64,000 nucleotides of DNA, taken from positions 1,512,557 to 1,576,556 of the forward strand of contig NZ_QUBR01000002.1 in the NCBI RefSeq assembly GCF_003586285.1, read 5' to 3'. Position numbers and translations under genes: made by a program. The notes under the pieces are model-generated. The model saw nothing but the letters and a program-made list of their open reading frames with translations. It had not been told where the DNA came from and ran no database searches. How positions within the stretch are numbered: position 1 is the stretch's first letter; each line of letters starts with the position of its first letter. The stretch is from Aeromicrobium endophyticum (GTDB taxonomy: Bacteria > Actinomycetota > Actinomycetes > Propionibacteriales > Nocardioidaceae). Positions 17,079 through 26,304 of the stretch are shown piece after piece.

Positions 17079-18457
17079 GAGGTCCTCGGTGTCGAGCGCA
17101 GGTCGGTGTGCAGGAAGTCCGGACCGCCGGGCAGGCTGAAGAACCGCACCGGGACCCACCAGCTCGAGTGGGGCGAACGGTAGACGAACAGATCCGGAGC
17201 GACGGGCTCGAGCACGTGGTCGTGCGTCGCCGTGCGATCGGGTGCCGAGAGCACCTGCTGCGTCACGCGCAGCCGCAGGCTGCCGGCGTGCTCGGAGACC
17301 TCGAAGCGCGTGCCCCGCCGCTCGTACGTCCCCACGAGGCGGCGGACGTCCCCTGCCGGCTCCGTCGACGGGACCGGCAGCGGGGGCTTGTCGACCCCGG
17401 CCAGCTCGCCGAGCACCCCACGCATCAGCCGGTCCGCGAGCTCGTTCGCGCGTCCCCCGTTGGTCAGCACCACGACGGCCGTGGACCGCGAGGGCACGAC
17501 GCGCAGGTAGGCCTGCTGGCCGATCGTCACCCCGTCGTGGCCGATGACCGTCTGGCCCGACCACTGCCGGCGCATCCAGCCGAGACCCCACGAGTCCGCG
17601 TCGTCGCGCTGCTCGGGCACCGCGTTGTGGTGGTCGGACATCGCCTCCACGCTCGCGGACGACAGCACACGAGCACCTGATGCCGTGACGCCACCGCTCA
17701 GGTGCATCTGCACGAACACCAGAAGGTCCTCGGCCGTGCCGCTCACCAGGCCCGCAGGTCCGATCGATCGCGGCAGCATCCACCGGTCAGCCTGGCGCGG
17801 CACGCCGTCCTCGTCGGGCACGTGGCCGATCGCCACCCGGTGCAGCAACGCCTGCTCCGGCAAGGTGACGGTCGCGCGCAGGCCCAGCGGCTCGACGATA
17901 CGGGTACGGACGGCCTCGTCCCACGTGCCGCCGGTCAGCACCTCGACCACGCGTCCGGCGATCACGAACCCGGCGTTGCAGTAGGAGAACGACCGACCCG
18001 GCGCGTGCAGCTGTCCGACGCCGTCGAGGCCCTCGACGTACCGCTCGACGCAGTCGTCGCCGCGGCCCGTGTCGGTGAACACGTCCCCGTCGATCCCGCT
18101 GGCGTGACTCAGGAGCTGCCGCATCGTCACCCGCGCGGACGCCTCGGGATCCAGGACGCGGACGTCAGGCAGCACCGCGCCGATCGGGTCGTCGAGGCGC
18201 AGCACTCCCTCGTCGACGAGCTGCATGACCAACGTCGTGGTCCACACCTTGCCGATCGATCCGAACTGGAAGATCGCGTCAGGGGTCGCCTCGACGCCCG
18301 TGTCGAGTCCGAGCACCCCGGCCGCGTAGGTCGACACGGCCCCGTCCTGCAGGATGCCCAGGACCGCACCGGGCACTCCCAGGTCCCGCACGGCCGTCTC
18401 GAGCTCGTGCTGCCAGCGATCGTGCGCAGGCGTCTCGGTGCTCGCGTCCTGCGTCAT
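17075..18457 (-). CDS. Serine hydrolase, class C beta-lactamase fold (second copy)
   Basis: 460 aa. Motifs: S67-I-G-K70, Y159-C-N161, and an H-D-G box (IGHDGVTIG); a C-terminal lipocalin-like domain of about 110 residues follows. GGAGAG lies just upstream of ATG 18457. It is not closely similar to the first hydrolase (different box 1 and box 3), so this is not a recent duplication. Coupling to the deacylase gene suggests sequential cleavage of a peptide or amide. The 159 bases upstream, to the end of the next gene, presumably hold its promoter, but I see no clear hexamers. Confidence 0.87.
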   Translation of the reverse strand: MTQDASTETPAHDRWQHELETAVRDLGVPGAVLGILQDGAVSTYAAGVLGLDTGVEATPDAIFQFGSIGKVWTTTLVMQLVDEGVLRLDDPIGAVLPDVRVLDPEASARVTMRQLLSHASGIDGDVFTDTGRGDDCVERYVEGLDGVGQLHAPGRSFSYCNAGFVIAGRVVEVLTGGTWDEAVRTRIVEPLGLRATVTLPEQALLHRVAIGHVPDEDGVPRQADRWMLPRSIGPAGLVSGTAEDLLVFVQMHLSGGVTASGARVLSSASVEAMSDHHNAVPEQRDDADSWGLGWMRRQWSGQTVIGHDGVTIGQQAYLRVVPSRSTAVVVLTNGGRANELADRLMRGVLGELAGVDKPPLPVPSTEPAGDVRRLVGTYERRGTRFEVSEHAGSLRLRVTQQVLSAPDRTATHDHVLEPVAPDLFVYRSPHSSWWVPVRFFSLPGGPDFLHTDLRSTPRTS

Positions 18458-18616
18458 GACAGCTCTCCCGTCGGCTCCGTGGCACGGACCCGCGCAGCCA
18501 GGACGGCTCACGCGATCACCCGCATGCTCGCACGCGCTCCGAGGCCTCACTAGTCCCACCGTCACTGCGTTCGGCAGGCGATTCGTGCAGACGGACGAAC
18601 CACGGATCCGCGGCCG

Positions 18617-19123
18617 TCAGGCCAGGCGGCCGAACCCGCTGCGGTGGAAGAGCAGGGGCCCGCGATCGAGGCCCGTCTCCGCACCCAGGATCGCGTGGAG
18701 ACGAAGGAGGACGATCACGTGGTCGCCAGCAGGGATCTCGCCGTGGATCGTGGTGTCGAACCCGGCCAGGCCGTCGTCCACCGTCACGGCTCCTCGGTCG
18801 GTGATGCTGACGCCGACGTCGGCGAACCGTTGACCGGCTGCGCCGGCGAGCTGCCGTGCGAGCGGGCCGTGGTGGTCGGCCAGGACCGTCACGCCCAGGT
18901 GGTCTGCGCGTCGCAGATCCGGCCAGGTCCGCGACTGAGCGGCGATCGAGAAGGACACCAAGGCGGGCTCGAGGCTGACGGTGGTGAACGACGACGCCGC
19001 GAGACCGGTGAGCGCGCCGTCCACCTGGGCCGCCACCGCCACGACGCCTGTCGGGAACGACCCGAAGGCGTGACGCAGGACGGCCGGCGACAGGTCCTGG
19101 TCGGCCGGCGACGGGGCCCTCAC
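18617..19123 (-). CDS. Flavin reductase (FMN-dependent monooxygenase partner)
   Basis: 168 aa, the usual size of the flavin reductase-like split-barrel domain. It begins AVLRHAFGSFPTGVVAV, the classic start of this fold, and contains GLAASSFTTVSLEPALVSF. It supplies reduced FMN to two-component monooxygenases. GTG 19123 overlaps the stop of the SsuD-like gene as GTGA, which points to that enzyme, and probably the other flavin monooxygenases of the operon, as partner. It is the last gene of the nine-gene leftward operon. Confidence 0.9.
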   Translation of the reverse strand: MRAPSPADQDLSPAVLRHAFGSFPTGVVAVAAQVDGALTGLAASSFTTVSLEPALVSFSIAAQSRTWPDLRRADHLGVTVLADHHGPLARQLAGAAGQRFADVGVSITDRGAVTVDDGLAGFDTTIHGEIPAGDHVIVLLRLHAILGAETGLDRGPLLFHRSGFGRLA

Positions 19124-20250
19124 GAGCTCGACTCCCGCGTCCGGACGCGAGGATCGACCCACAGTCCCCGCCGCTCCAGCTCGGGCAGGACGCCCTCGCC
19201 GAACCAGTACGCCTCCTCCAGGTGCGGGTAGCCCGACAGGACGAACTCGTCGATCCCGACGGCCCGGTAAGCCTCGACCAGGTCGGCGATCTCGGAGAAG
19301 GACCCCACCATGGCGGTCCCTGCACCGCCCCTGACCAGACCCACACCGGCCCACAAATTCGGGTAGATCTCGAGGCCCTCCTTCGACCCGCCGTTCAGCG
19401 CGAGCATGCGCCGCTGACCTTCCGATCCCGACCGGCGCAGCCCCGCCTGCATCCGCTCGATCTCCTCCTCCGAGATGTGCCGGAGCAGCCGATCCGCCTC
19501 CGCCCAGGCGTCCGCGGACGTCTCGCGTGCGATGGTGTGCAGCCTGATGCCGAACCTGGGATCGCGCCCGTGCTTCCGCGCAGCCTCACGGACCCGGTCG
19601 ATCTTCTCGGCCACCTGCTCCGGGGGCTCGCCCCAGGTGAGGTAGACGTCGGCGTGCTTGGCCGCGACCTCGATGCCTGCCGCCGACGAGCCGCCGAAGT
19701 AGATGGCGGGGACACGCTCTGGCCTGATGTGCAGCGTCGAGTCCTCGACGGACAGATGGGTGCCGCGGTAGTCCACCGTCTCGCCGGCCCAGAGACGGCG
19801 GACGATGGTCAGGAACTCGTCGCAGCGCGCGTAGCGGTCGTCCTTGCCGAGGAAGTCGCCGTACATGCGCTGGTCGTGGTCCTCCCCTCCGGTGACCACG
19901 TTGAGCAGGAGCCGTCCGCCCGTCAGGTTGGCGAACGTGGCCGCCATGTGTGCCGACGCGTACGGGCTCACGGCGTCGGGGCGGAACGCGACCAAGAACT
20001 TCAGTCGCTCGGACTGGGCAGCGAGCGCGGACGACGTCACCCACGCGTCCTCGCACCACGGTCCGGTCGGCACCAGGGCCGCCTCGAACCCGAGCTGCTC
20101 GGCCGATCGGACGACCTGGCCGAGGTAAGGGATGGATGCGGCCCGTCCCGCCGACGACGGATCCGCGTAGATGCCGTGGCCCCCGCCGACCACGGACCGA
20201 CCATCCCCTCCGTTGGTCGGCAGGAACCAGTGGAACTCGAGCGTGCTCAT
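19120..20250 (-). CDS. LLM-class flavin-dependent monooxygenase, SsuD-like (alkanesulfonate)
   Basis: 376 aa, close to SsuD (about 380). The TIM-barrel begins TLEFHWFLPTNGGDGR; GRLLLNVVTGGEDHDQRMYGDF is the family signature, and IYFGGSSAAGIEVAAKHADVYL the flavin/phosphate strand. It would use FMNH2 and O2 to release sulfite from sulfonates. The second of two in-frame ATGs (20250) is chosen for its better spacing from GAAGG; ATG 20256 is the alternative. It overlaps the flavin reductase gene by 4 bases. Confidence 0.9.
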   Translation of the reverse strand: MSTLEFHWFLPTNGGDGRSVVGGGHGIYADPSSAGRAASIPYLGQVVRSAEQLGFEAALVPTGPWCEDAWVTSSALAAQSERLKFLVAFRPDAVSPYASAHMAATFANLTGGRLLLNVVTGGEDHDQRMYGDFLGKDDRYARCDEFLTIVRRLWAGETVDYRGTHLSVEDSTLHIRPERVPAIYFGGSSAAGIEVAAKHADVYLTWGEPPEQVAEKIDRVREAARKHGRDPRFGIRLHTIARETSADAWAEADRLLRHISEEEIERMQAGLRRSGSEGQRRMLALNGGSKEGLEIYPNLWAGVGLVRGGAGTAMVGSFSEIADLVEAYRAVGIDEFVLSGYPHLEEAYWFGEGVLPELERRGLWVDPRVRTRESSS

Positions 20251-20311
20251 GAACATCCTTCGTGGACAGATCGGGTGCGGAAGAGGATCGGGGCCTGCGG
20301 TCTGTGCGGAC

Positions 20312-21499
20312 TCACAGCTGACCGTGACGGGGTGGCAGCGTGCTGTCGACCGCCCACCGGCCCAGGTGCTGCACCTTCCAGGCGGCCGGGTCGTGCAACG
20401 TGTGCGTCCGGGCGTTACGCCAGTGCCGGTCCAATGACTCCTTGGACGCCGCTGACCGGGTGCCGGCGACCTCGAACAGACGGCTCGAGGTGTCGACGGC
20501 CGCATGGCTGGTGGACGCACGCGCGGCGGCGACGGCCAGGGACGCGTGCCCCGCGCTGGCGGCATCCAGGTCCGCATCGGCTCGGTCGACGGCTCGCGCC
20601 GCCTCGGCGAGGAGCGCCTCGGCGGCCCTGACCTGCAGCTCGAGCATGCCGAAGGTCTGGACGACCAGGGGGTCGTCAGCTGCACGGCGCACGTCGGCAT
20701 CGGGGTGCGGCCGGCTCTTCGTCGTGACGAACGCCGCCGCGTCCTCGAGCGCGGCCCGGGCGATGCCGGCGTCGATCGACGCGTGGAGGACCTGCGCGAA
20801 CGAGCCGAAGGTCGTGGGGCCGTCGAAGGTGTCCGAATAGCTCGTGACCTGGTCGTCGGTGACGACGACACCATCGAGTCGCACCGTGCCGCTGGCGGTC
20901 GTGCGCTGGCCCAGGGCGTCCCAGTCGTCCACGACCTCCACCCCGTCGTCGTGACGTCCGACCCAGGCGACGTGCAGCGGGCCGTCCGGCCCCGCGTGGG
21001 CGAGGACCGGGATCCAGTCGGCGAACATCGCTCCCGTGCAGTAGAACTTCGTGCCGTCCAGCCGCCACGCGTCACCGTTCCGCGTCAACGTCGTCCGGTA
21101 GTCGCGCGCGTGCTCGGTCCCGCGCTCCGACTGGGCGTTGCCGAACTTTCTGCCTGCCAGCACCTCGGCGAAGAAGCGCTCCTGCTGGTCGAGGGTGCCC
21201 TGCAGGCGCAGCTGGTTGACGTACACGAAGTGGCTGACCGGTATCTGGCCCAGGTTGGGATCTCCCTTGCTGAGCAGACGGAACACCTCTGCGACGACCT
21301 CGACGGGCAGGTCCGCGCCGCCGAACGCGGCGGGCACGGTGATGGCGAGCAGCCCGCTCGCGGCCAGCTCGTCCACCTGGTCGTGGGGCAGCAGACGGTC
21401 ACGGTCCCGCTGGGCCGCGCCTTCTGCGAACGCCTCTCCGAGCGAGCCCGCCACCCGCACGGCCTGCTCACCGGACAGCACCTCGACCGACGCCGTCAT
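20312..21499 (-). CDS. Acyl-CoA dehydrogenase-fold flavin monooxygenase, DszC/SfnC-like
   Basis: 395 aa. Acyl-CoA dehydrogenase fold: N-terminal helices with LLAITVPAAFGGADLPV, middle strand SERGTEHARDY and FYCTGAMFADWIPVLA, and C-terminal helices ending with the LDRHWRNARTHTLHDP segment. This W-R-N-A-R C-terminus marks DszC-type flavin monooxygenases of sulfur metabolism rather than beta-oxidation dehydrogenases. ATG 21499 overlaps the upstream paralogue as ATGA. Probable role: oxygenation of an organosulfur compound using FMNH2 from the operon's reductase. The substrate is unknown. Confidence 0.85.
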   Translation of the reverse strand: MTASVEVLSGEQAVRVAGSLGEAFAEGAAQRDRDRLLPHDQVDELAASGLLAITVPAAFGGADLPVEVVAEVFRLLSKGDPNLGQIPVSHFVYVNQLRLQGTLDQQERFFAEVLAGRKFGNAQSERGTEHARDYRTTLTRNGDAWRLDGTKFYCTGAMFADWIPVLAHAGPDGPLHVAWVGRHDDGVEVVDDWDALGQRTTASGTVRLDGVVVTDDQVTSYSDTFDGPTTFGSFAQVLHASIDAGIARAALEDAAAFVTTKSRPHPDADVRRAADDPLVVQTFGMLELQVRAAEALLAEAARAVDRADADLDAASAGHASLAVAAARASTSHAAVDTSSRLFEVAGTRSAASKESLDRHWRNARTHTLHDPAAWKVQHLGRWAVDSTLPPRHGQL

Positions 21500-22728
21500 G
21501 CGCGTGGTCCGGTCGTCGCTGCCGGCAGGGTGCCGTTGACCGCGACGTCGCCCACGAGGCGCGCCTTGTACACGGACGGGTTGTGGGACGAGACGGCCCG
21601 CGCGTTCCGCCAGTGACGGTCGAGGGCCAGGTCGGCGTCCAGTGCCGAGGCGCTCGCGGCGTCGAACAGGAGCCAGCCGACCTCTCCGGACAGACGCGAG
21701 TTCAGGACCTGGACGGCTGCCGAGTCCGCGACGAGCCCATCGAGGGCGCGACGACGATCGTGGCCGTCGGAGGACAGGTACCCGTCGGCCCGGTCGCACA
21801 GGAGGGCGACGGACGCGCGAGCACCGAAGGCACGGCTGGCCATCTCCCCGACGACTCCGAGCACGTGCGGATCCTGCTGGGGCTCTCCGCCGGCCAACGG
21901 GTACGTCCGTCGACGACGTCGCACGACCTCCGCCGCGTCCTCGGTCGCCCGCTGCGCGATCCCGGCCTGGGTCGCGGAGTGGACGAGCTGGTAGAAGGCG
22001 CCGAGGTAGTCGATGACGTCCGGGTCGTCGTGGGCGAGCACGAAGCCGTCACGCACCGGCACGTTCGTGAACGTCGCGGTGCCACTGGCCGTGAAGCGCT
22101 GCCCGAAGCCGTTCCAGTCGTCCACGATCACGACACCGGGATCGTCGCGCGGCACGACGACCTCGACCACACCGCTCTCCTGGACGACGAGGACGTTGAT
22201 CCAGTCCGCGTAGAGGCTGCCGGTCGTGTAGTACTTCGCCCCCGACAGCCGCAGGCCGTCCCCATCGTCGTGCAGCCACACGCCGTCGGTCAACGTGATG
22301 CCGGACGGGCGCTCGGGCTCCGGTCCCGGCGGTGCTCCACCGGGGGTCGCCCCTGCGGCTCGCGAGGAGGCGGCCGGGCCGAACATCCGACCCTGTCCCG
22401 CCAGGCCGAGCAGCTCGTCGACGACAGCGCCCCGGCCCTGCTGGAGCAGCAGCTCGACGAAGCCGAGGTGTCCGCGGAAGACCTGGGTGAGGTTGGACTC
22501 CGCAGCGGACAGGTCGACCAGGACCGAGCCGAGCTGGGCGACGCTCGCCTCGACGCCGCCGAGACGAGCGGGCACGCGCAGTCGTCCCAGCCCGGCGGAC
22601 AACAGGTCTGCGACCAGGTCGCCCAGACCCGTTCCCTCGCGCTCACGCTGCACCGCCTCGGCACGCGCACGCTCCGCGATCGCACGGACGTCGGTCAGGA
22701 CACGGTCCAGTGATGCTGCCGTCGTCAT
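21496..22728 (-). CDS. Second DszC/SfnC-like acyl-CoA dehydrogenase-fold flavoenzyme
   Basis: 410 aa, a divergent paralogue of the next gene. It has LGRLRVPARLGGVEAS, the KYYTTGSLYADWINVLV strand and the same C-terminal LDRHWRNAR motif, but a proline/glycine-rich insertion near residues 125-145 replaces the usual loop. Two adjacent paralogues may form a heteromer or act on different steps. ATG 22728 overlaps the stop of the ABC ATPase gene as ATGA. Confidence 0.83.
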   Translation of the reverse strand: MTTAASLDRVLTDVRAIAERARAEAVQREREGTGLGDLVADLLSAGLGRLRVPARLGGVEASVAQLGSVLVDLSAAESNLTQVFRGHLGFVELLLQQGRGAVVDELLGLAGQGRMFGPAASSRAAGATPGGAPPGPEPERPSGITLTDGVWLHDDGDGLRLSGAKYYTTGSLYADWINVLVVQESGVVEVVVPRDDPGVVIVDDWNGFGQRFTASGTATFTNVPVRDGFVLAHDDPDVIDYLGAFYQLVHSATQAGIAQRATEDAAEVVRRRRRTYPLAGGEPQQDPHVLGVVGEMASRAFGARASVALLCDRADGYLSSDGHDRRRALDGLVADSAAVQVLNSRLSGEVGWLLFDAASASALDADLALDRHWRNARAVSSHNPSVYKARLVGDVAVNGTLPAATTGPRA

Positions 22729-24422
22729 CGCGACACCGCCTCTCGCAGCGTGGCGTACTCGAGGCGGGGCAACGACTCGAGCAGCTTCTGGGTGTACGGG
22801 TGCTGCGGATCGGAGAAGATCTGGTCGGCCGGCCCCTGCTCGACGGCGTGTCCGTCCTGCATGACGATGACCCGGTCGCTGACGTGATGGATCACGCCCA
22901 GGTCGTGGGAGATGAACAGGTAGCTGACGCCGAGCTGGTCCTGCAGGTCGGCCAGCAGGTCCAGGATCTGCGCCTGCACCGACACGTCGAGGGCCGACAC
23001 GGCCTCGTCGAGCACGATGACGTCCGGGTCGGTGGCGATCGCGCGCGCGATGGCGACCCGTTGCCGCTGCCCCCCGGACATCCTCAACGGCAGGGCGTCC
23101 AGGTGCTGCTCGCCGAGCCTCACGGCGCCGAGCAGCTCGAGCGCCCGCTCCTCGGCCCGGTGCGCGTTGACCGGGTCACCGAGGCGGATGGCGTCGACGA
23201 GGATGCGAGACACCCGCCACCTCGGGTCGAACGAGCTGAGCGGATCCTGCTGCACGACCGAGATGCGCCTGCGGACGGCTCGCTGCTCTCGGGGCGGCGC
23301 CGCGGTCCACGGTCGTCCGAGGAACTCGACCCGTCCGCTGTCGGGTGTCTCGAGGGCCAGCGCGATGCGGGCGAGCGTGCTCTTGCCCGAGCCCGACTCC
23401 CCCACGATCCCGAGGGTCTCGCGCCGGTCCAGCCGGAACGACACGTCGTCCACCGCGGTGCGCTGCACCTTGTCAGGCCCCCGGAAGCTCTTGACGACGT
23501 GATGGGCCTCGAGCAGCGGACCGTCGTCCGCCGTGTGGTCGCGCGTGCCGGGAAACAGCTCACGGGTGCGGGCTGGACCGTCCAACGAGAGTCGCGTGCC
23601 CTTGGTGTGCTCGCTCGGCACCGCGTCGACCAGCTGCTGCGTGTAGGGATGCCGGGGCCGGCGCAGGACGTCCTCGGCCCGGCCGGACTCGACGATCTGT
23701 CCGTCCTGCATCACGAGGATGTGGTCGGCCAGCTTGGCCACGACCGCCAGGTCGTGACTGATGACGATGACGCTGGTCCCGGCCTCGAGCATCTCCTTCA
23801 GGACGTCGAGCACCTGAGCCTGGACCGTCACGTCGAGCGCGGTCGTCGGCTCGTCGGCGATGACGATCCCCGGGTCGAGGGCGATGGCCGAGGCGATGAG
23901 CGCCCGCTGCCGCAGCCCTCCCGACAGCTCCCCGGACCGTTGACGTGCTCGCAGGCCCGGCGAGGGCACGCCGACGCGCTCGAGCAGCTCGAGCACCTGC
24001 GCCTCACGGGTCGCGCGCGTGCCACGCCGGTGGAGCCGAAGGGGCTCGGCGATCTCCTTGCCGACCGGCCGGAGCGGGTCGAGCGAGACGAGGGCGTCCT
24101 GCAGGACGTAGCCGATCCGCGAGCCGCGGATCCTGCGCCACCACGAGTCCGACCGTCCGAGCAGACTCTCGCCGTCCAGCTCGAGGGCGTCCGCCTCGAC
24201 GACCGCGGTCTCGCCGGACAGCCCGAGGATGGACCTGGCCGTCACGCTCTTGCCTGAGCCCGACTCGCCGACGAGGGCGAGGCACTGACCGCGGTGCAGG
24301 TCGAAGCTCACGTTCTTCACGACGTGGTGGGACCGACCCGCCGGGCCGACGAACGAGACGTTCAGGTTCTTGACCCGGACGACACGGTCCCCGGCGACGG
24401 GTTCCCCGAGATGGATGTTCAT
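22725..24422 (-). CDS. Peptide-type ABC transporter, fused tandem ATPase (second system)
   Basis: 565 aa. The two ATPase halves have Walker A GESGSGKS in each, signatures LSGGLRQRALIA and MSGGQRQRVAIA, and Walker B with IADEP and VLDEA. The DEP of the second half is D-E-A, a mild deviation. The protein couples by 4-bp overlaps to the permease upstream and to the flavoenzyme downstream, so importer and oxygenases are one transcription unit. It resembles oligopeptide/nickel ATPases rather than SsuB, the usual sulfonate ATPase. Confidence 0.92.
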   Translation of the reverse strand: MNIHLGEPVAGDRVVRVKNLNVSFVGPAGRSHHVVKNVSFDLHRGQCLALVGESGSGKSVTARSILGLSGETAVVEADALELDGESLLGRSDSWWRRIRGSRIGYVLQDALVSLDPLRPVGKEIAEPLRLHRRGTRATREAQVLELLERVGVPSPGLRARQRSGELSGGLRQRALIASAIALDPGIVIADEPTTALDVTVQAQVLDVLKEMLEAGTSVIVISHDLAVVAKLADHILVMQDGQIVESGRAEDVLRRPRHPYTQQLVDAVPSEHTKGTRLSLDGPARTRELFPGTRDHTADDGPLLEAHHVVKSFRGPDKVQRTAVDDVSFRLDRRETLGIVGESGSGKSTLARIALALETPDSGRVEFLGRPWTAAPPREQRAVRRRISVVQQDPLSSFDPRWRVSRILVDAIRLGDPVNAHRAEERALELLGAVRLGEQHLDALPLRMSGGQRQRVAIARAIATDPDVIVLDEAVSALDVSVQAQILDLLADLQDQLGVSYLFISHDLGVIHHVSDRVIVMQDGHAVEQGPADQIFSDPQHPYTQKLLESLPRLEYATLREAVSR

Positions 24423-25291
24423 GAGACGTGGTCTCCTTCGACGACGGCCTGGATGTAGCGCCCGATGAGGGTGAACGACAAGGTGACGAGGACGATGGCG
24501 AGTCCTGGGAAGATCTCGAGCCACCAGGCCACCGTGATCTGGGTCTTGCCCGCGTTGAGCAGCAGTCCCCACTCGGACGAGGGTGGTGCCACGCCGAGCC
24601 CGAGGAACGACAGGCCCGACGCCCACACCACGGACGTGCCGATGCCCAGCGCGATGAGCGCGACGAGCGGCCTGAAGGCGTTGGGGATGACGTGCTGCCT
24701 CACGACGGTGCGTGTCGTGTGGCCGAGCGCGCGGGCCGCTTCGACGTACCCCGACCGCTTGACGCTGATGGTCTGGGCGCGGATGAGCCGCGCGTACCCC
24801 GGGGCGGTGCTCACCCCGACGGAGACGATGAGGCTCTCCGCCGAGGGACCGAGCAGAGCCACGAGCAGAAGGGCCAGCAGCAGGGTCGGGAAGGCGAGCA
24901 TGACCTCGAGCAGGCGGTTGACCGGACCGGACACCCATGAGGGTCCGAGCCCGGAGGCCAGACCCATGACCACGGCGACGACCATGGCCAGCGCCATCAC
25001 GCCGAGGCCGATCAGCAACGAGGTCCGCGTGCCCCAGACGATGCGGCTGAACAGGTCGCGCCCGACGTCGTCCGTCCCGAGCCAGTGACTGCCCGACGGC
25101 TTCTGCAACGTCGCGTAGAGATCGGTCTTGAGCGGGTCGTGCGTGGCGAGCAGCCCCGGGAAGACCGCGGCGACCACGAACAGCACCACGACCGCCGCGG
25201 AGATCACGACGGACACCGGGACGCGGAGCGCTCGGCTCCTGCCCCGCCGTGCGCGCGGTGCCGGTGGGACGGGGAGGGGCAGGACGCTCAC
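24419..25291 (-). CDS. ABC transporter permease, DppC type (second system)
   Basis: 290 aa with a GTG start overlapping the DppB gene as GTGA. After a basic, proline-rich N-terminus comes the first helix (VVISAAVVVLFVVAAVFPGL), the DppC motif HWLGTDDVGRDLFSRIVWG, five more helices and the EAA loop EAARALGHTTRTVVRQHVIPN. Membrane component of the organosulfur operon's importer. Confidence 0.92.
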   Translation of the reverse strand: MSVLPLPVPPAPRARRGRSRALRVPVSVVISAAVVVLFVVAAVFPGLLATHDPLKTDLYATLQKPSGSHWLGTDDVGRDLFSRIVWGTRTSLLIGLGVMALAMVVAVVMGLASGLGPSWVSGPVNRLLEVMLAFPTLLLALLLVALLGPSAESLIVSVGVSTAPGYARLIRAQTISVKRSGYVEAARALGHTTRTVVRQHVIPNAFRPLVALIALGIGTSVVWASGLSFLGLGVAPPSSEWGLLLNAGKTQITVAWWLEIFPGLAIVLVTLSFTLIGRYIQAVVEGDHVS

Positions 25292-26304
25292 AGGGAACCT
25301 CGCAGACGGGGATCGACCGCCACGTAGACGACGTCGACGACCAGGTTGATCACGACGTAGAGGGCACTGACCAGCACGACGATGCCCGAGACGACGGCGA
25401 GGTCCTTCTGGCCCACCGCCGTGACGAGCACGGCCCCGAGACCGGGCCTCGCGAAGACGGTCTCGACCAGCACCGCCCCCGACAGCAGGGTGCCGATGGC
25501 CCAGCCCGACAACGTGATGCCGGGGATGAGCGCGTGCCGCAGGACGTGACGCCACCGCACCTCGAGGTCGCCCATGCCGCGAGTCCGCGCCGATAGGACG
25601 AAGGGCTCGCGGATCGCGCGGTCGAACTCGGTGCGCGTGGCCTGGCCGAGGAAGCCTGCCAGGGGGACGGCCAGCGTGATCACCGGCAGGATCGTCCCGG
25701 ACGGCGACGTGCCTCCGATGACCGGGAACCATCCGAGCTGCGCAGCGAACACGATGAGCAGGAGGATGCCCACCCAGTATTGCGGCAGGCCGGCCGTCAC
25801 GGTCTCGCCGGCCGAGCCGAGGGACCGCAGACGAGGCCCGCGACCGGCGGTCAGCAGCGTCCACGCGATGGTCAGCACCCAGGCCAGCAGCAACGCGGCG
25901 AACGCCAGGACGAAGGTCGGACCGATCTGCTCGCCGATGATCGTCGCGACGGGTCGACCCGACTGGTACGACTGCCCGAGGTCGCCGTGCAGGAGACGCC
26001 CGAAGTAGGTGAGGTACTGGGTCACGAAAGAGTCGTCGAACCCGAACTCGCGGTTGACGGGGGCCAGCTCGGCCGGCGAGCGCGGCACCGTCAGGCCCGA
26101 CCTGACGTTGAGCAAGATCGTCGCGCGGTCGCCCGGCAGGATCGCCAGCACGACGAAGGTGACGGTGGCCGTGCCCCACAGCACGAACAGCGACGACAGC
26201 AGCTTGATGCCGGCGAGACGGGTGAGGACGCGAGCACGCCGGCCCGCCGTGTCGCCGGCCGGAGCCGGCGACACGAGCGGTGACGAGGTCTGGACGACGG
26301 ACAT
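25288..26304 (-). CDS. ABC transporter permease, DppB type (second system)
   Basis: 338 aa. The first helix (LLSSLFVLWGTATVTFVVL) is followed by a periplasmic loop with VNREFGFDDSFVTQYLTYF, five further helices and the EAA loop ARTRGMGDLEVRWRHVLRHA. Start ATG 26304 shares one base with the TGA of the solute-binding protein gene (TGATG), giving tight coupling. It partners the DppC-type protein. Confidence 0.92.
   Translation of the reverse strand: MSVVQTSSPLVSPAPAGDTAGRRARVLTRLAGIKLLSSLFVLWGTATVTFVVLAILPGDRATILLNVRSGLTVPRSPAELAPVNREFGFDDSFVTQYLTYFGRLLHGDLGQSYQSGRPVATIIGEQIGPTFVLAFAALLLAWVLTIAWTLLTAGRGPRLRSLGSAGETVTAGLPQYWVGILLLIVFAAQLGWFPVIGGTSPSGTILPVITLAVPLAGFLGQATRTEFDRAIREPFVLSARTRGMGDLEVRWRHVLRHALIPGITLSGWAIGTLLSGAVLVETVFARPGLGAVLVTAVGQKDLAVVSGIVVLVSALYVVINLVVDVVYVAVDPRLRGSL

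Noticed and set aside
14066..18457. Reading the two serine hydrolases as beta-lactamase resistance genes
   Set aside because: The fold is shared with D-aminopeptidases and esterases, neither has an obvious signal peptide, and the neighbours are catabolic.
22710..24257. A long plus-strand open frame opposite the second ABC ATPase gene
   Set aside because: Same GC-driven antisense pattern; no ribosome site or motif.
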